A stretch of 64,000 bases of DNA from Echinicola salinicaeni. GTDB taxonomy: Bacteria > Bacteroidota > Bacteroidia > Cytophagales > Cyclobacteriaceae. Below the pieces are notes generated by a model. The model was not told the DNA's origin. It ran no database searches and saw nothing but the letters and a program-made list of their open reading frames with translations. Numbering within the stretch: the first letter of the stretch is position 1; each line of letters starts with the position of its first letter. The position numbers were made by a program, and so were the translations under genes. Below, in pieces: positions 33,379 to 42,624 of the stretch. The DNA is taken from positions 124,001 to 188,000 of the forward strand of contig NZ_JACODZ010000008.1 in NCBI RefSeq assembly GCF_014280965.1, read 5' to 3'.

Positions 33379-34101
33379 TTAGTGATCATGATCGTGATCA
33401 TCTTCTTCTTCATGCTCTGCATGAATCTCAAACTTAAGGTCCAAGACATCTTCTCCTGCAAATCGCTCTTCATAGTCATCAGCATTCCAATCAATACGTT
33501 CAACATTAGCCTTGGTAGCTAAATCATCAAACTTCCTAAGCACATAAGAAACAGCTCTTGCCCCTCCCTCATTAGACTCTCCTACAATGAAATAGCTTAA
33601 AATGCCTGTCACTTCGTATTTGCCATCTACAGGTGAGCCATCACCATATTCCATGTCTCTTGGTTGAAAAATGGCTCCTGATTCATCGTCAGTATCAGGA
33701 TTTAATATAAAATCACTTCCGATTAAAAATGCTTTATATTGGTCTGCTGTAGCTTTATTGCTGATAAAGTCTTCCTCAACACGATTTCCTTGATAGTCCC
33801 AAGCCTGTAACTCTACCTTATAGATTACTTCAGGATCCAAGTGAAGGTGTCCACCACCTATCGCATTTCCCTCTGCATCAAATTCAACGGAAACAGACTC
33901 CCCTTCAGTAGCCCCATCAATTCCATGGAAGTGATCCCCATGGGCACTTAGATGGTCATCCCCGGAAAGTGCTGTAAAAACCAAATGGGCTTTTTCAATT
34001 CCTTCCTTGGGAATCATTGGCTCATCATCTTCTGTGCATGAAAAACCTAGCAATACAGCGAACAAAACAGGAAAAAACGATCTTTTGATAAACTGTGTCA
34101 T
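33379..34101 (-). CDS. His-rich lipoprotein, probable zinc-binding partner of the TonB receptor locus
   Basis: 240 residues. Lipoprotein signal VLFAVLLGFSC; the mature protein is rich in His and acidic residues near the start (GDDHLSAHGDHFHGIDG), again at GGGHLHLDPE, and at the C-terminus (HAEHEEEDDHDHDH), as in periplasmic or surface zinc binders. It is preceded by a TGCAATATTGTTGCA element at 34153-34167, 52 bases before the ATG, which matches two elements before the TonB receptor gene. So it has its own promoter under the same control. Zinc is the best guess for the metal; nickel or copper are less likely. Confidence 0.75.
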   Translation of the reverse strand: MTQFIKRSFFPVLFAVLLGFSCTEDDEPMIPKEGIEKAHLVFTALSGDDHLSAHGDHFHGIDGATEGESVSVEFDAEGNAIGGGHLHLDPEVIYKVELQAWDYQGNRVEEDFISNKATADQYKAFLIGSDFILNPDTDDESGAIFQPRDMEYGDGSPVDGKYEVTGILSYFIVGESNEGGARAVSYVLRKFDDLATKANVERIDWNADDYEERFAGEDVLDLKFEIHAEHEEEDDHDHDH

Positions 34102-34152
34102 AAATAGTTTGTTTTAAGAAATTAAAATTGATTTATAGTGTAATGCATTAAA

Positions 34153-34167
34153 TGCAATATTGTTGCA
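34153..34167 (-). promoter_or_regulatory. Zur/Fur-like box 3
   Basis: TGCAATA-T-TGTTGCA, 6 of 7 pairs symmetrical, upstream of the His-rich lipoprotein gene. Consensus of the three boxes here: TGCAACA-n-TGTTGCA. Confidence 0.6.
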
Positions 34168-34250
34168 AAATGAAATAAGACATACTCATCCTAACTAATG
34201 AGTGTTTTACCCAATAGATGATTGGTGTAATCCAAATTATTGAATGTTGG

Positions 34251-34739
34251 TCAATCTAGCTTTATACTTATTCCCTTAAGGGTTTGCCAGCCTTCCTTAT
34301 CGGTAACTTTAATCATAAAATGATAATCTCCTGGATCTACATCTTCTGGAACAGTAATTTCCATGATTGCCTCATAGGTTTTTAATCCTTCAGGAATAGG
34401 TAAACTTTCAATTAACAAAAATGGATTTTCGGCCGTCTTTACCGGATCCATATTGCAGTCATTCACTTCAGTACTGTGGGAATGATGGTCAAAATTGTGG
34501 TGCACATCCAGACTGTAACTACCTAATTCCACCTTATCCTTGAATACAGCTCTAAAAACAAATGTTTCTCCTCTTTTGATCACTGCACATTGCCTTGGAA
34601 AAGCCCCTAAAAAACTATTATCAATCTCAGGTGAAATCAAGTCTTGCTCATCTTCACTGATTTGACAACTGGCTATCAAGAAAACAAAAATGGAAAGCAA
34701 GCAAGTACTAAAAATGCCATTATGATTTATATACTTCAT
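34251..34739 (-). CDS. DUF4625-type lipoprotein, second copy
   Basis: 162 residues with lipoprotein signal (FVFLIASC). The mature part has one Ig-like DUF4625 domain: PRQCAVIKRGETFVFRAVF, SLDVHHNFDHHSHSTEVND with five His, and DVDPGDYHFMIKVTDKEGW. DUF4625 lipoproteins accompany metal-related TonB receptors in Bacteroidota. It starts 8 bases after the paralogous 142-residue gene and shares its transcription unit. His-rich loop suggests metal binding. Confidence 0.8.
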   Translation of the reverse strand: MKYINHNGIFSTCLLSIFVFLIASCQISEDEQDLISPEIDNSFLGAFPRQCAVIKRGETFVFRAVFKDKVELGSYSLDVHHNFDHHSHSTEVNDCNMDPVKTAENPFLLIESLPIPEGLKTYEAIMEITVPEDVDPGDYHFMIKVTDKEGWQTLKGISIKLD

Positions 34740-34747
34740 ATTATTCT

Positions 34748-35176
34748 TTAGCTGATAATGTATAATTCTTCCTTAATTTTTATTTGGACTCCATTGGTAT
34801 CTACCACAGTAAAAATAAAATCATAGATACCTATTGGAGCATTTTCAGGAATGGTAAAATGTTTATGCACATTAGTGTTTTTCAACCCCTTATATTCATT
34901 CCATTCCACAAAATATTCCCATTCTTCAGTGTATGACTGATCCTGTTTCTGTAGTATTTGAACGGTTAGGGTTTCGATTTTTTCCCCTGCCACAATATCT
35001 GCATTGAAATGAAAATCCTCCCCTACTATTCCTTCTTTCTGATTATCATAACCAATCTCAATATTGGTAATCTGGGGATCGACTAAATCTGGCTGTACAT
35101 CATCTTCAGAGCAGGACGATATTGCCCAGCCAAAGCATAAAGCCAATAGGATGCATACATAGTTTTGTTTCTTCAT
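34748..35176 (-). CDS. DUF4625-type lipoprotein, first copy
   Basis: 142 residues with lipoprotein signal (LCFGWAISSC). One DUF4625 domain: LVDPQITNIEIGYDNQKEGI, HFNADIVAGEKIETLTVQIL, then NAPIGIYDFIFTVVDTNGVQ. Lies 7 bases after the TonB receptor gene on the same strand. Likely an accessory surface lipoprotein of the receptor. Fewer His than the second copy. Confidence 0.8.
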   Translation of the reverse strand: MKKQNYVCILLALCFGWAISSCSEDDVQPDLVDPQITNIEIGYDNQKEGIVGEDFHFNADIVAGEKIETLTVQILQKQDQSYTEEWEYFVEWNEYKGLKNTNVHKHFTIPENAPIGIYDFIFTVVDTNGVQIKIKEELYIIS

Positions 35177-35183
35177 TTTATTT

Positions 35184-37427
35184 TTAAATATCTAATTGAA
35201 AAGAAATATTAAAACTTCTTCCTTGTTCTGGAAGGTCAATTAATCTATAGAAACTGGTATGGTTCAAATACCTGGTATTGAAAAGGTTTCTGACTTGAAA
35301 ATCTAATTGGAGGGGCGAATCGAACACATTAAACTCAGCCCCAAACCTCAAATCCACCAGTTGGTATCCAGGAGTCATTTTCTCCGGTGGTACAATCTGA
35401 TTCTGACTAGCGGTCAACCTATAGTCCACGGCTAAATATGGTTTTCCCAGACCCAAGGTCCATAATGGTTTGTAAGTAGTATTTAGTAAGACTGAGGGCG
35501 GTGGTGAGAATGGCAATGTGTATCCTTTTTTATCTCCAGAAACCTGTTCACTATAAACATATTCACCCAATAACTCAACATCCAGGGATTTATTGATTTG
35601 GTGAATTACAGAAAGTTCACCACCAAAACGGACTACTTCTGACTGGGAATAATTAAACACCTGATTGCCTGCCCCGTATAGATAATCATATTTAGCAGAT
35701 GGACTGAGGTAAATATAATTGGAGAAGTAATTAAAAAATGGACTGAAAGTTACCAGCCATTGATCTTCTTTTAATGTTCCACCCAAATCCAATTGATAGG
35801 ATCGTTCAGGAGACAATTCAGCATTTCCTCTCTCATATCGATAATAGTGATAATTCACCCCATTTGCACCCAATTCTTTTGCTATAGGCACCCTAAAACC
35901 CGTACCTAAATTCCCTTTAAAACTGTACTTTCCGGGATTATAATTAAAGCCCAGAGCCCAAACCTTACTATTGAATGTTCTAGTGGTGGCTTGAGAGCGG
36001 TACAAATAGTCGGAAGGCTGCTCTTCCTGCTCTTCAGTGGATGGAAACCAATCCTGATACGCCTCAATGGCTATTCGGCTATGATCATATCGCAAAGCGC
36101 CTTGTATTTGCCACTCTTCATTAATCTTGAACTTGTCTAAGGCATAAAGTCCAAAACCAACTTTCTGATAAGCGGGTATTAAAAATCCCCATCCTCCAAT
36201 CTCATTAATCTCCCACTCTCCACTTAGCCCAAACTGTAATTGATGTTTATTAAGGAACCATTCATCTCTGAGCTGCATCCTGAAGACTTTTTTGTCAAAT
36301 GAACGCTCCAATGTGGAGGAATAGCTCAATTCATCGGGGTAATTAGGCGGCATAAAACCATGGTTGACATATTGACTCCACTCTTTCCTTTCATTTAGCT
36401 GGAAGCCGAAATCAGCTTCTATGAGATGTTTTTCAAATCTATAGGAAAACTGATCAATGAGTTTAAAATGTCCCACTTCCTGATGGGGCAAAAGTATGTC
36501 CCTATTGGCGCTATCATGTAGTTCCTCATTGACATTGCGCGGCTCTAATCCATGGGCATTGGCAAAAAAACCTGATTTCATATATACCCTTCCGGCGGTC
36601 AGGGTATTTTTCAAGGAACCTTCCACATATCCCAGCTTAACAGACCAATCAAATTCTTTTCCTGCAGTATTCCGCACCTTGCCCTGATCTAAGGCGACCC
36701 CAAAGTCATAAACATAAACGGTATCAGCGGGCACCTTAAAATCCCCGTAGGAAGCATAGCTGAGACGCATATCATAAAACCATTTTTCCCTTCGTCCATA
36801 AACATTAGCCGAAGCCCCGAGCCAAGCTGTATTGGATTTGGCATTCAAAATAAGGCTCCCTCCCTGGCTTCCCCTGTCTGAAATGGATTTGTCCTTTATA
36901 TCTATCACCCCAGCAATTGCATCTGAGCCATAACTTATAGATGCAGGGCCTTTTATTATCTGCACTTGATCAACATTATATTGGTCCAATTCCAATCCAT
37001 GATCGGCCCCCCATTGCTGTCCTTCATGCTTAATACCGTTCGTGAGCACAACAACTTGATTAAAGCCCAATCCTCTTATCAATGGCTTGGAAGTACCTGA
37101 GCCAATTCCGACCGTATTTATTCCTGGCAATCTTTCCATTGTCTTCATTAGGCTATTTCCCCTATTTTTCCGGAGAAAATCCTTTCTTACAAAAGAGATA
37201 TTGGAGGATTCCTCTTTTATCATTTGCTCTAAATGATCAGAAACTGTCACTTGGCCCAATTCATAGGTCTTAATTGTTTCTTTATTGATAGTAGAATCTT
37301 TCTGCTGCTGAAGTTGAGCATAGATTGGAGAAGCGTCCATCTGTACATTGGTGCTATTCTCTCCACTTGGAACAGGATTTATCAAGGATAATAATAAGAT
37401 GCTTTCTATAAACATAATCAAAACCAT
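35184..37427 (-). CDS. TonB-dependent receptor, probably for zinc
   Basis: 747 residues. N-terminus is a signal-like segment (MFIESILLLSLINPVPSG from a second ATG at 37415), then a plug domain with GNSLMKTMERLPGINTVGIG, RGLGFNQVVVLTNGIKHEG and VQIIKGPASISYGSDAIAGV, and a 22-strand barrel ending in FNISFQLDI with terminal aromatic-type strand. Its outline recalls ZnuD-type zinc receptors (plug with QQWGADHGLELDQYNVDQV). Followed at 7 bases by the DUF4625 genes. Two TGCAACA-n-TGTTGCA-like boxes lie just upstream (37431-37445, 37469-37483), so it should be repressed by Zur/Fur when metal is enough. Confidence 0.88.
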   Translation of the reverse strand: MVLIMFIESILLLSLINPVPSGENSTNVQMDASPIYAQLQQQKDSTINKETIKTYELGQVTVSDHLEQMIKEESSNISFVRKDFLRKNRGNSLMKTMERLPGINTVGIGSGTSKPLIRGLGFNQVVVLTNGIKHEGQQWGADHGLELDQYNVDQVQIIKGPASISYGSDAIAGVIDIKDKSISDRGSQGGSLILNAKSNTAWLGASANVYGRREKWFYDMRLSYASYGDFKVPADTVYVYDFGVALDQGKVRNTAGKEFDWSVKLGYVEGSLKNTLTAGRVYMKSGFFANAHGLEPRNVNEELHDSANRDILLPHQEVGHFKLIDQFSYRFEKHLIEADFGFQLNERKEWSQYVNHGFMPPNYPDELSYSSTLERSFDKKVFRMQLRDEWFLNKHQLQFGLSGEWEINEIGGWGFLIPAYQKVGFGLYALDKFKINEEWQIQGALRYDHSRIAIEAYQDWFPSTEEQEEQPSDYLYRSQATTRTFNSKVWALGFNYNPGKYSFKGNLGTGFRVPIAKELGANGVNYHYYRYERGNAELSPERSYQLDLGGTLKEDQWLVTFSPFFNYFSNYIYLSPSAKYDYLYGAGNQVFNYSQSEVVRFGGELSVIHQINKSLDVELLGEYVYSEQVSGDKKGYTLPFSPPPSVLLNTTYKPLWTLGLGKPYLAVDYRLTASQNQIVPPEKMTPGYQLVDLRFGAEFNVFDSPLQLDFQVRNLFNTRYLNHTSFYRLIDLPEQGRSFNISFQLDI

Positions 37428-37430
37428 AAA

Positions 37431-37445
37431 CGCAACATAGTTGCA
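37431..37445 (-). promoter_or_regulatory. Zur/Fur-like box 1
   Basis: CGCAACA-T-AGTTGCA immediately before the TonB receptor start. Confidence 0.6.
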
Positions 37446-37468
37446 AAAGTAATAATATTAAACAAAAA

Positions 37469-37483
37469 TGAAACAATGTTGCA
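37469..37483 (-). promoter_or_regulatory. Zur/Fur-like box 2
   Basis: TGAAACA-A-TGTTGCA, 38 bases from box 1 centre to centre, in the TonB receptor promoter zone. Confidence 0.6.
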
Positions 37484-37629
37484 TATAAAAAATAGTCCAT
37501 ATTCACCATAATTTTATTAATGACCTCATTTTCATCCACTAATAGGTTGAAGAAGACCTAAGTATCCAATCAGGAACTAACTCTGCTATAAATCAATTAT
37601 ATTTAGCCATCTAATTTTAAATAAAGCTC

Positions 37630-39120
37630 ATGAAGAAAAACCTACTTTATTCATTTTTGGCAGGATTGGCATTTATGCCCACTTATACTGATGCACAGCA
37701 AAATAAAATAGACCAATCCATCAGGGAAAAGGAAGCGATCTCCCATTTCAGGTATTTAGCTTCAGATGAACTAAAAGGCCGGGATGCTGCTCGATCTGAA
37801 ATAGATATTGCGGCGAGATATATCGCGGAGCAATTCTGGAAATATGATGCACAGCCTATTGATAGAGCTGAAAATTATTTTCAGGAAGTTCCTTTCAGGA
37901 TTTCCAACCCACCTAATGAAGGGTCTATTATATACGGAGACGAAACCTTGACTCAAGGTCAAGAAATTCTAGTTTTGGACGGTAAGGCTATTGAAGGGAA
38001 ATATGAAACTGTTGTAGCTGGTTATGGATTAGAAGAAGATTTGGAAGGTAAAGATATAGAAGGTAAAATTTTGATTGTAAGAGTTGGCGGACCTGAGCAA
38101 ATGGGCCCCTCACAACTGTTTGCAGCAGGAAGAAAGAAACTGGCCCTGGCTGAAGAAAAAGGAGCACTTGCCTTGATAGAGATGTACAATCTCCCCACTA
38201 CTCCATGGAGTCTATTGACCAACTATCTGAACAAACCACAAATGACCATTGCCCAAGGTGATCCAAAGGAAGCTGGAATTCCTTATATATGGACCAAAGA
38301 CCTTAATGGTAGTTTGATTAAATCCATTGACCAATCCCCTGGTTCAGAAATTGACCTCAACATTAAAGGAAAGAAAAACCTATCCATAACCGGCAAAAAT
38401 GTAATTGCTACAATTGAAGGAACAGATCCAAACTTAAAAGATGAGTATGTCATGCTTTCCGCCCACTACGATCATATAGGTGTGGGTAAGCCAGATGCAG
38501 AAGGAGACAGTATTTATAATGGCGCTAGAGATAATGCAGTAGGAACTGTAGCCATCATCAATGCTGCTAAATATTTTGCTGAAAATCCACCTAAGCGCTC
38601 CATCCTACTTTGTGCTTGGACAGCCGAGGAAAAAGGACTATTGGGGTCTGCTTATTATTCTGAAAATCCAATGGTTCCTTTGGACAAAGTGGTCTATAAT
38701 TTAAATATTGATAATGGTGGATATAATGACACCGAGATTATAACAGTCATTGGATTTGGAAGAACTTCTGCTGACCATTTGATCAAGGAAGCTGTTGATG
38801 CTTATGGATTGAGGGTAACTGCTGATCCATCACCTGAACAGGGATTATATGACAGATCAGATAATGTGAACTTTGCCAAAAAAGGTATCCCTGCTCCCAC
38901 TTTCAGTTTAGGTTTCACAGCTTTTGATGCTGAAATTATGAAATATTATCATCAAGCAGCAGATGAAGTGGACAATTTCGATTTGGATTATGCAATGAAA
39001 TATTGGAAATCCTATCTACTCACTGCAGAAAATATTGCCAATGCTCCTGATCAACCAAAATGGATAGAAGGCGATAAATATGAAGAAGCCGGAAAAGCTT
39101 TATACGCAACAGAAGAGTAG
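37630..39120 (+). CDS. Secreted M28 family aminopeptidase with PA domain
   Basis: 496 residues. Signal peptide ends at TYTDAQQ (about residue 22). A protease-associated (PA) insert is seen at about 130-215 (KILIVRVGG, KGALALIEMYN). The M28 zinc sites follow: SAHYDHIGVG (His about 279), NGARDNAVGT (Asp), CAWTAEEKGLLGSAYY (Glu-Glu), NIDNGGY (Asp), and SPEQGLYDRSDNVNFAKKGI with a late His in KYYHQAADE. Releases N-terminal residues from peptides in the periplasm or outside. Ends in a strong bidirectional terminator. Confidence 0.92.
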   Translation: MKKNLLYSFLAGLAFMPTYTDAQQNKIDQSIREKEAISHFRYLASDELKGRDAARSEIDIAARYIAEQFWKYDAQPIDRAENYFQEVPFRISNPPNEGSIIYGDETLTQGQEILVLDGKAIEGKYETVVAGYGLEEDLEGKDIEGKILIVRVGGPEQMGPSQLFAAGRKKLALAEEKGALALIEMYNLPTTPWSLLTNYLNKPQMTIAQGDPKEAGIPYIWTKDLNGSLIKSIDQSPGSEIDLNIKGKKNLSITGKNVIATIEGTDPNLKDEYVMLSAHYDHIGVGKPDAEGDSIYNGARDNAVGTVAIINAAKYFAENPPKRSILLCAWTAEEKGLLGSAYYSENPMVPLDKVVYNLNIDNGGYNDTEIITVIGFGRTSADHLIKEAVDAYGLRVTADPSPEQGLYDRSDNVNFAKKGIPAPTFSLGFTAFDAEIMKYYHQAADEVDNFDLDYAMKYWKSYLLTAENIANAPDQPKWIEGDKYEEAGKALYATEE

Positions 39121-39149
39121 AGATACCGTGGATTTCAAAGCCTATGTAA

Positions 39150-39183
39150 TAAAAAAGGGATTTCTGTCGGAAATCCCTTTTTT
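39150..39183. terminator. Bidirectional terminator between M28 and GlsB genes
   Basis: Arms AAAAAAGGGATTTC and GGAAATCCCTTTTTT around a short loop; the A-run and T-run serve both converging genes. Confidence 0.88.
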
Positions 39184-39201
39184 ATTCACATTCTGATATG
39201 G

Positions 39202-39474
39202 CTATTTTTTAGAGACATTTGGGCCAATCAGTTTTTTCCAGACATAAAGTATGATCAATGCTCCAATTACCGCCCAAATCAAGCCCCAGCCCATCCCAGT
39301 TCCACCGGCACTCTCAAAACCCAAAGCCTGACCGATAAAACCTCCTACAAAGGCTCCTCCTATTCCAATCAAGATTGTAACAATAAAACCTCCAGGATCT
39401 TTTCCAGGCATTATCCATTTTGCTAAAAGACCGGCTATCAGGCCGAAAATAATCCACCATATGATATACCCCAT
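39202..39474 (-). CDS. GlsB/YeaQ/YmgE family membrane protein
   Basis: 90 residues with three hydrophobic segments and the family glycine pattern: WWIIFGLIAGLLAKWIMPGK, DPGGFIVTILIGIGGAFVGG, GLIWAVIGALIILYVW. Small inner membrane proteins, often induced by stress; function unknown. Single gene. Confidence 0.93.
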   Translation of the reverse strand: MGYIIWWIIFGLIAGLLAKWIMPGKDPGGFIVTILIGIGGAFVGGFIGQALGFESAGGTGMGWGLIWAVIGALIILYVWKKLIGPNVSKK

Positions 39475-39651
39475 ATTATTTGTTGTTTAATGGTTTATAA
39501 TGCAATCAAAATACTAAATTTCAGCCAAGTATTTAGCAATTATCCCAAACTATCTTGTATCCACCTTCCGTTAGCCCACCTAGCCAATTTCTCTATAAGT
39601 GATAATTATTTCCATAACTTTATATAAAGTTCCTATTGCCAAAAAACAAAA

Positions 39652-39677
39652 AAGGAATTCCCCAATTGGGAATTCCT
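39652..39677 (-). terminator. Terminator of the DUF2752-TM2-GIN operon
   Basis: On the minus strand arms AGGAATTCCC and GGGAATTCCT with a 5-base loop, followed by TTTTTGTTTTTTG, 25 bases after the stop at 39703. Confidence 0.85.
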
Positions 39678-39702
39678 GGTCCAGAAAAAATAAAATCAGT
39701 TG

Positions 39703-40653
39703 TTAATTATTTATCACAATACTTCCGGAACTTACGGCACCCCGTACTGTATTTTCCGCATTATTGTTGATTTGTAAACTTTTATCCTTGCTTTGATCGC
39801 CCACCTTAATTCGTCCGCTACTGGCCACCAAATCAAAATTATAATCCTCTAAGTTGCTATTGGTGATCAGCTTTATAGATCCTGAAGAGCATTTCAAATT
39901 TGTGGCAGCCCCTAAGCCTACATCATTTCCACTAATTGAACCAGAAGAACTAGTAAGGTTGGCCACTTCAGCAATATCCTCCAAGACAACCTTTCCAGAA
40001 CTCACGACAGCGCTTACTTCACCATTGACATCTTCTAAGCTCAACTTGCCACTGCTAGCCACCACATTGATATTTCCTTCGATATCTTCCAGCTCTGCAT
40101 GACCGGAAGAAACCTTACAGTCTATATTTCCTACAATATCCCTACCCTCAATATGTCCTGATCCAACAGAAAGGTAAACTTGATTGACATCCAAGTCATT
40201 AACTTCTATATGGCCAGATCCAGCAGAAACTGTTAGTTCTTCTGATTCAATATTAGAAACAAAAGCCTTTCCAGAACCACTTGATACTTCCAATTGGATT
40301 GCTTTAGGTCCAGTCAAACTGATATAGCCTTCGTGTCTAAAATTTCCCCAAGAACTTGATCTTTCACTTTGATCCCATTTAACGATCAGTTTATTCCCAT
40401 CAACTTCATAGCTAATTTTCACTCCATTATCCCTATTGGTTTCCAAGTAGGCGCTCAATGAAACATCGCTGAGGCCATCCTTCCCCTCATAGGACAGCTC
40501 CAAAGGACCACCATACAGCTCCACCTCATTGATCCCTGAAAATGATTCCTCAATATCAGCAACCACAGTCATTTGGGAATAGCCACAGCCTGGAAGAAAT
40601 ACTGCCCAAGTGAAAACAGCCAGGGATAATAAAATTCGATTAAGCTTCATCAT
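39703..40653 (-). CDS. GIN/DUF4097-type adhesin-like lipoprotein
   Basis: About 316 residues from the ATG at 40653 (or 40650), chosen because a lipoprotein signal (LAVFTWAVFLPGC) begins there; upstream in-frame codons overlap the TM2 gene. The body is a beta-helix of repeated strands with Ser-Gly corners (VSSGSGKAFVSNI, VSAGSGHIEVNDL, VSSGHAELEDI, ASSGKLSLEDV, VSSGKVVLEDI). This is the head-GIN / putative auto-transporter adhesin pattern (DUF2807/DUF4097). Function not known; surface-exposed location is likely. Overlaps the TM2 gene by about 14 bases. Confidence 0.85.
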   Translation of the reverse strand: MMKLNRILLSLAVFTWAVFLPGCGYSQMTVVADIEESFSGINEVELYGGPLELSYEGKDGLSDVSLSAYLETNRDNGVKISYEVDGNKLIVKWDQSERSSSWGNFRHEGYISLTGPKAIQLEVSSGSGKAFVSNIESEELTVSAGSGHIEVNDLDVNQVYLSVGSGHIEGRDIVGNIDCKVSSGHAELEDIEGNINVVASSGKLSLEDVNGEVSAVVSSGKVVLEDIAEVANLTSSSGSISGNDVGLGAATNLKCSSGSIKLITNSNLEDYNFDLVASSGRIKVGDQSKDKSLQINNNAENTVRGAVSSGSIVINN

Positions 40654-41044
40654 TTTTATCATTTTGTTCCTTTTCCTGACTAAATGTTTGGCCCATTCCA
40701 TTGCTCATTACAGATAAAGTTTCGTGAGCCACTTTTATATTATATTCATAGGCCAAGCTTTTATAATTCACCAAGTCCACAATGGTTCCTATAAAACAAA
40801 GTCCCACGGTAAAGAAATACAATATCCCGAGGCCTATTTGCCCTAAAATAAACCGATGAAGGCCAGCAAAGCCGAAAAAGCCTAGTAGAGCCAAAATCAA
40901 AACCATTTGACTATCTTTTCTTCTTGCCCTATAAACCTGGGCAAAAAGGTTAGCCTGTTCATCATCCATGTTTTTAAGGATTCCTTGGATATATCCAAGT
41001 TCCATTCCTTCCAATTCCGGAAGGTGCTTCAATACATTAGCCAT
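40640..41044 (-). CDS. TM2 domain protein
   Basis: 134 residues. The C-terminal half holds the TM2 domain: two membrane helices with LALLGFFGFAGLHRFILGQI and YFFTVGLCFIGTIVDLVNY around the conserved G-x-H-R-F turn. The N-terminal 40 residues are a charged helix (LEGMELGYIQGILKNMDDEQ). Inner membrane. It lies between the DUF2752 gene (8-base overlap) and the GIN gene, a gene order met repeatedly in Bacteroidota. Confidence 0.9.
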   Translation of the reverse strand: MANVLKHLPELEGMELGYIQGILKNMDDEQANLFAQVYRARRKDSQMVLILALLGFFGFAGLHRFILGQIGLGILYFFTVGLCFIGTIVDLVNYKSLAYEYNIKVAHETLSVMSNGMGQTFSQEKEQNDKNDEA

Positions 41045-41372
41045 AATTACTTGTTGTTTTTAATAGTTTCACCAATTCACTTATCCGAAAAGCAATGATT
41101 AGCCAAGCTATGCCTCCCAAAGGATGCATTTCAAAAGATGCTAAAAATTCACCTGTAGCAAAGAGTTTCATGCTCCTTCCCAATCCACAACCCGGGCACC
41201 AATCAATCCCAAGGATATCTAGTGGACAAATACTAAAATGTGTCTGCGAATGGGGATCAATCATTAAAATAGCCACTATCGCCAAACACCAAAATAGCAG
41301 TTCGGTTGGAAATCTTCTGAAGTGATTAACTTTACTTTTCATCTGAAAATCAAAATACGAAAAGGATGCCAT
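41037..41372 (-). CDS. DUF2752 family membrane protein
   Basis: 111 residues. DUF2752 motif CPLDILGIDWCPGCGLGRSM (about 54-73) with the CPGCGxxR core between membrane segments. First gene of the three-gene overlapping unit. Function unknown. The ATG at 41372 may be early; MKSKVNHFRRF at 41339 is an alternative start that gives a more typical N-terminus. Confidence 0.88.
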   Translation of the reverse strand: MASFSYFDFQMKSKVNHFRRFPTELLFWCLAIVAILMIDPHSQTHFSICPLDILGIDWCPGCGLGRSMKLFATGEFLASFEMHPLGGIAWLIIAFRISELVKLLKTTSNYG

Positions 41373-41581
41373 ATCTTAAAAAGTGCCTCAATATAAATTA
41401 AGCCCCTTTTTCAAAAATCCATTGCTACGTAAACGTACAAAAAATGACCGTTTTCGAACACTTATTTTTAACTTTTTATATAAAATACCCTTGACCACTG
41501 TAGGATTAGCTGGCAAGAAATTCTTCATTCTAGATTCCTTTTGTAATTTTAGAGCAACTATCATAAATAATGGTCATTTAT

Positions 41582-42493
41582 ATGTTTAGACTGAAGAAAA
41601 TCGCTGTCCTTGCGATGATAATTATATTCAAATTAGCTACTCATTCCATTCATGCACAGGAATCTTTTGATCTTATAAGCCTAGAATCCAAAAAGTTTTT
41701 CGGGAAATTCAGCATAGTCCCTGGGAGTGCTAAAAAGCTTACTGACAGGCCGGGATATGATAATCAACCCTTTTTCATCAATAACGAGCAAGTAGCTTTT
41801 TCTTCCATAGCCGATGAAGGTAATAGTGATATCATACTTTATAGTTATGATAAGGATAGCTTTACCAATATGACCCGTACTGACACAAAGAGTGAGTTTT
41901 CACCAAAACTAACGGATTGTGGCCAGTATATTTCTGCTGTCACTGTGGAGGAAGATAGTATTCAAAGACTTTGGTTATACCCTATCAATTTTGGTGAACC
42001 TGAGCTCTTATATGACGATATAGCACCTGTGGGATATTATACTTGGTATAATAATATTGCTGCTATGTTTGTGCTTGGAGAGCCAAATAAACTAATATAT
42101 CCACTTAGTCGTGAGAACATACTTCCCATCGCTGAAAACATCGGTAGAAGTATCCAAAAAAGACCAAATACCAGTGAAATCACTTATATCGATAAAAGTG
42201 CCAGTGTGGTCTTAAATGGCAAACCCACATTTGAGATCAAGTCCTTTGACATTGAAGAAAAAGTTGTAGGAAACTATGGAACTGCATTGACTGACAGTGA
42301 AGATTTTATCTGGATTGACAAAAACACGATGTTAATGGCCCAAGGCCAGCATCTATACGTGAAAAGAGTCAATAAAAGCCAGGATTGGGAAAAAATCGCC
42401 AAAGTCACCTTTCCGGGGTATGGTAATATTTCTAGAATGGCTATAAGTCCAAAGGCTGATAAACTTGTCCTGGTCATGGAGCGACTGGACTAA
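41582..42493 (+). CDS. Exported TolB/WD40-like beta-propeller protein
   Basis: About 303 residues from the ATG at 41582; signal peptide MFRLKKIAVLAMIIIFKLAT ends near SIHAQ. The mature part has propeller-blade repeats of TolB type: KLTDRPGYDNQPFFINNEQV, then SDIILYSYDKDSFTNMTRT and SEFSPKLTDCGQYISAV, later KVTFPGYGNISRMAISP. No enzymatic motif. Such periplasmic propellers bind proteins or sense; function here unknown. Single gene upstream of tyrS. Confidence 0.75.
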   Translation: MFRLKKIAVLAMIIIFKLATHSIHAQESFDLISLESKKFFGKFSIVPGSAKKLTDRPGYDNQPFFINNEQVAFSSIADEGNSDIILYSYDKDSFTNMTRTDTKSEFSPKLTDCGQYISAVTVEEDSIQRLWLYPINFGEPELLYDDIAPVGYYTWYNNIAAMFVLGEPNKLIYPLSRENILPIAENIGRSIQKRPNTSEITYIDKSASVVLNGKPTFEIKSFDIEEKVVGNYGTALTDSEDFIWIDKNTMLMAQGQHLYVKRVNKSQDWEKIAKVTFPGYGNISRMAISPKADKLVLVMERLD

Positions 42494-42581
42494 ACTCCCT
42501 TAAAAAATTAATTAATCCAATTTACATTTATTGATAAGGTCAAATATCAAGGCTTTCCTTTAATTCTAAATCGGCAAAACC

Positions 42582-42589
42582 TATATTTG
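42582..42589 (+). promoter_or_regulatory. -7 element of the tyrS promoter
   Basis: TATATTTG fits the Bacteroidota TAnnTTTG element, 35 bases before the tyrS ATG; a CTTT-rich -33 zone lies at about 42555-42561. Confidence 0.6.
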
Positions 42590-42624
42590 CAGCTCGTTTA
42601 GATTATTAGTAGCAAAACATAAAT

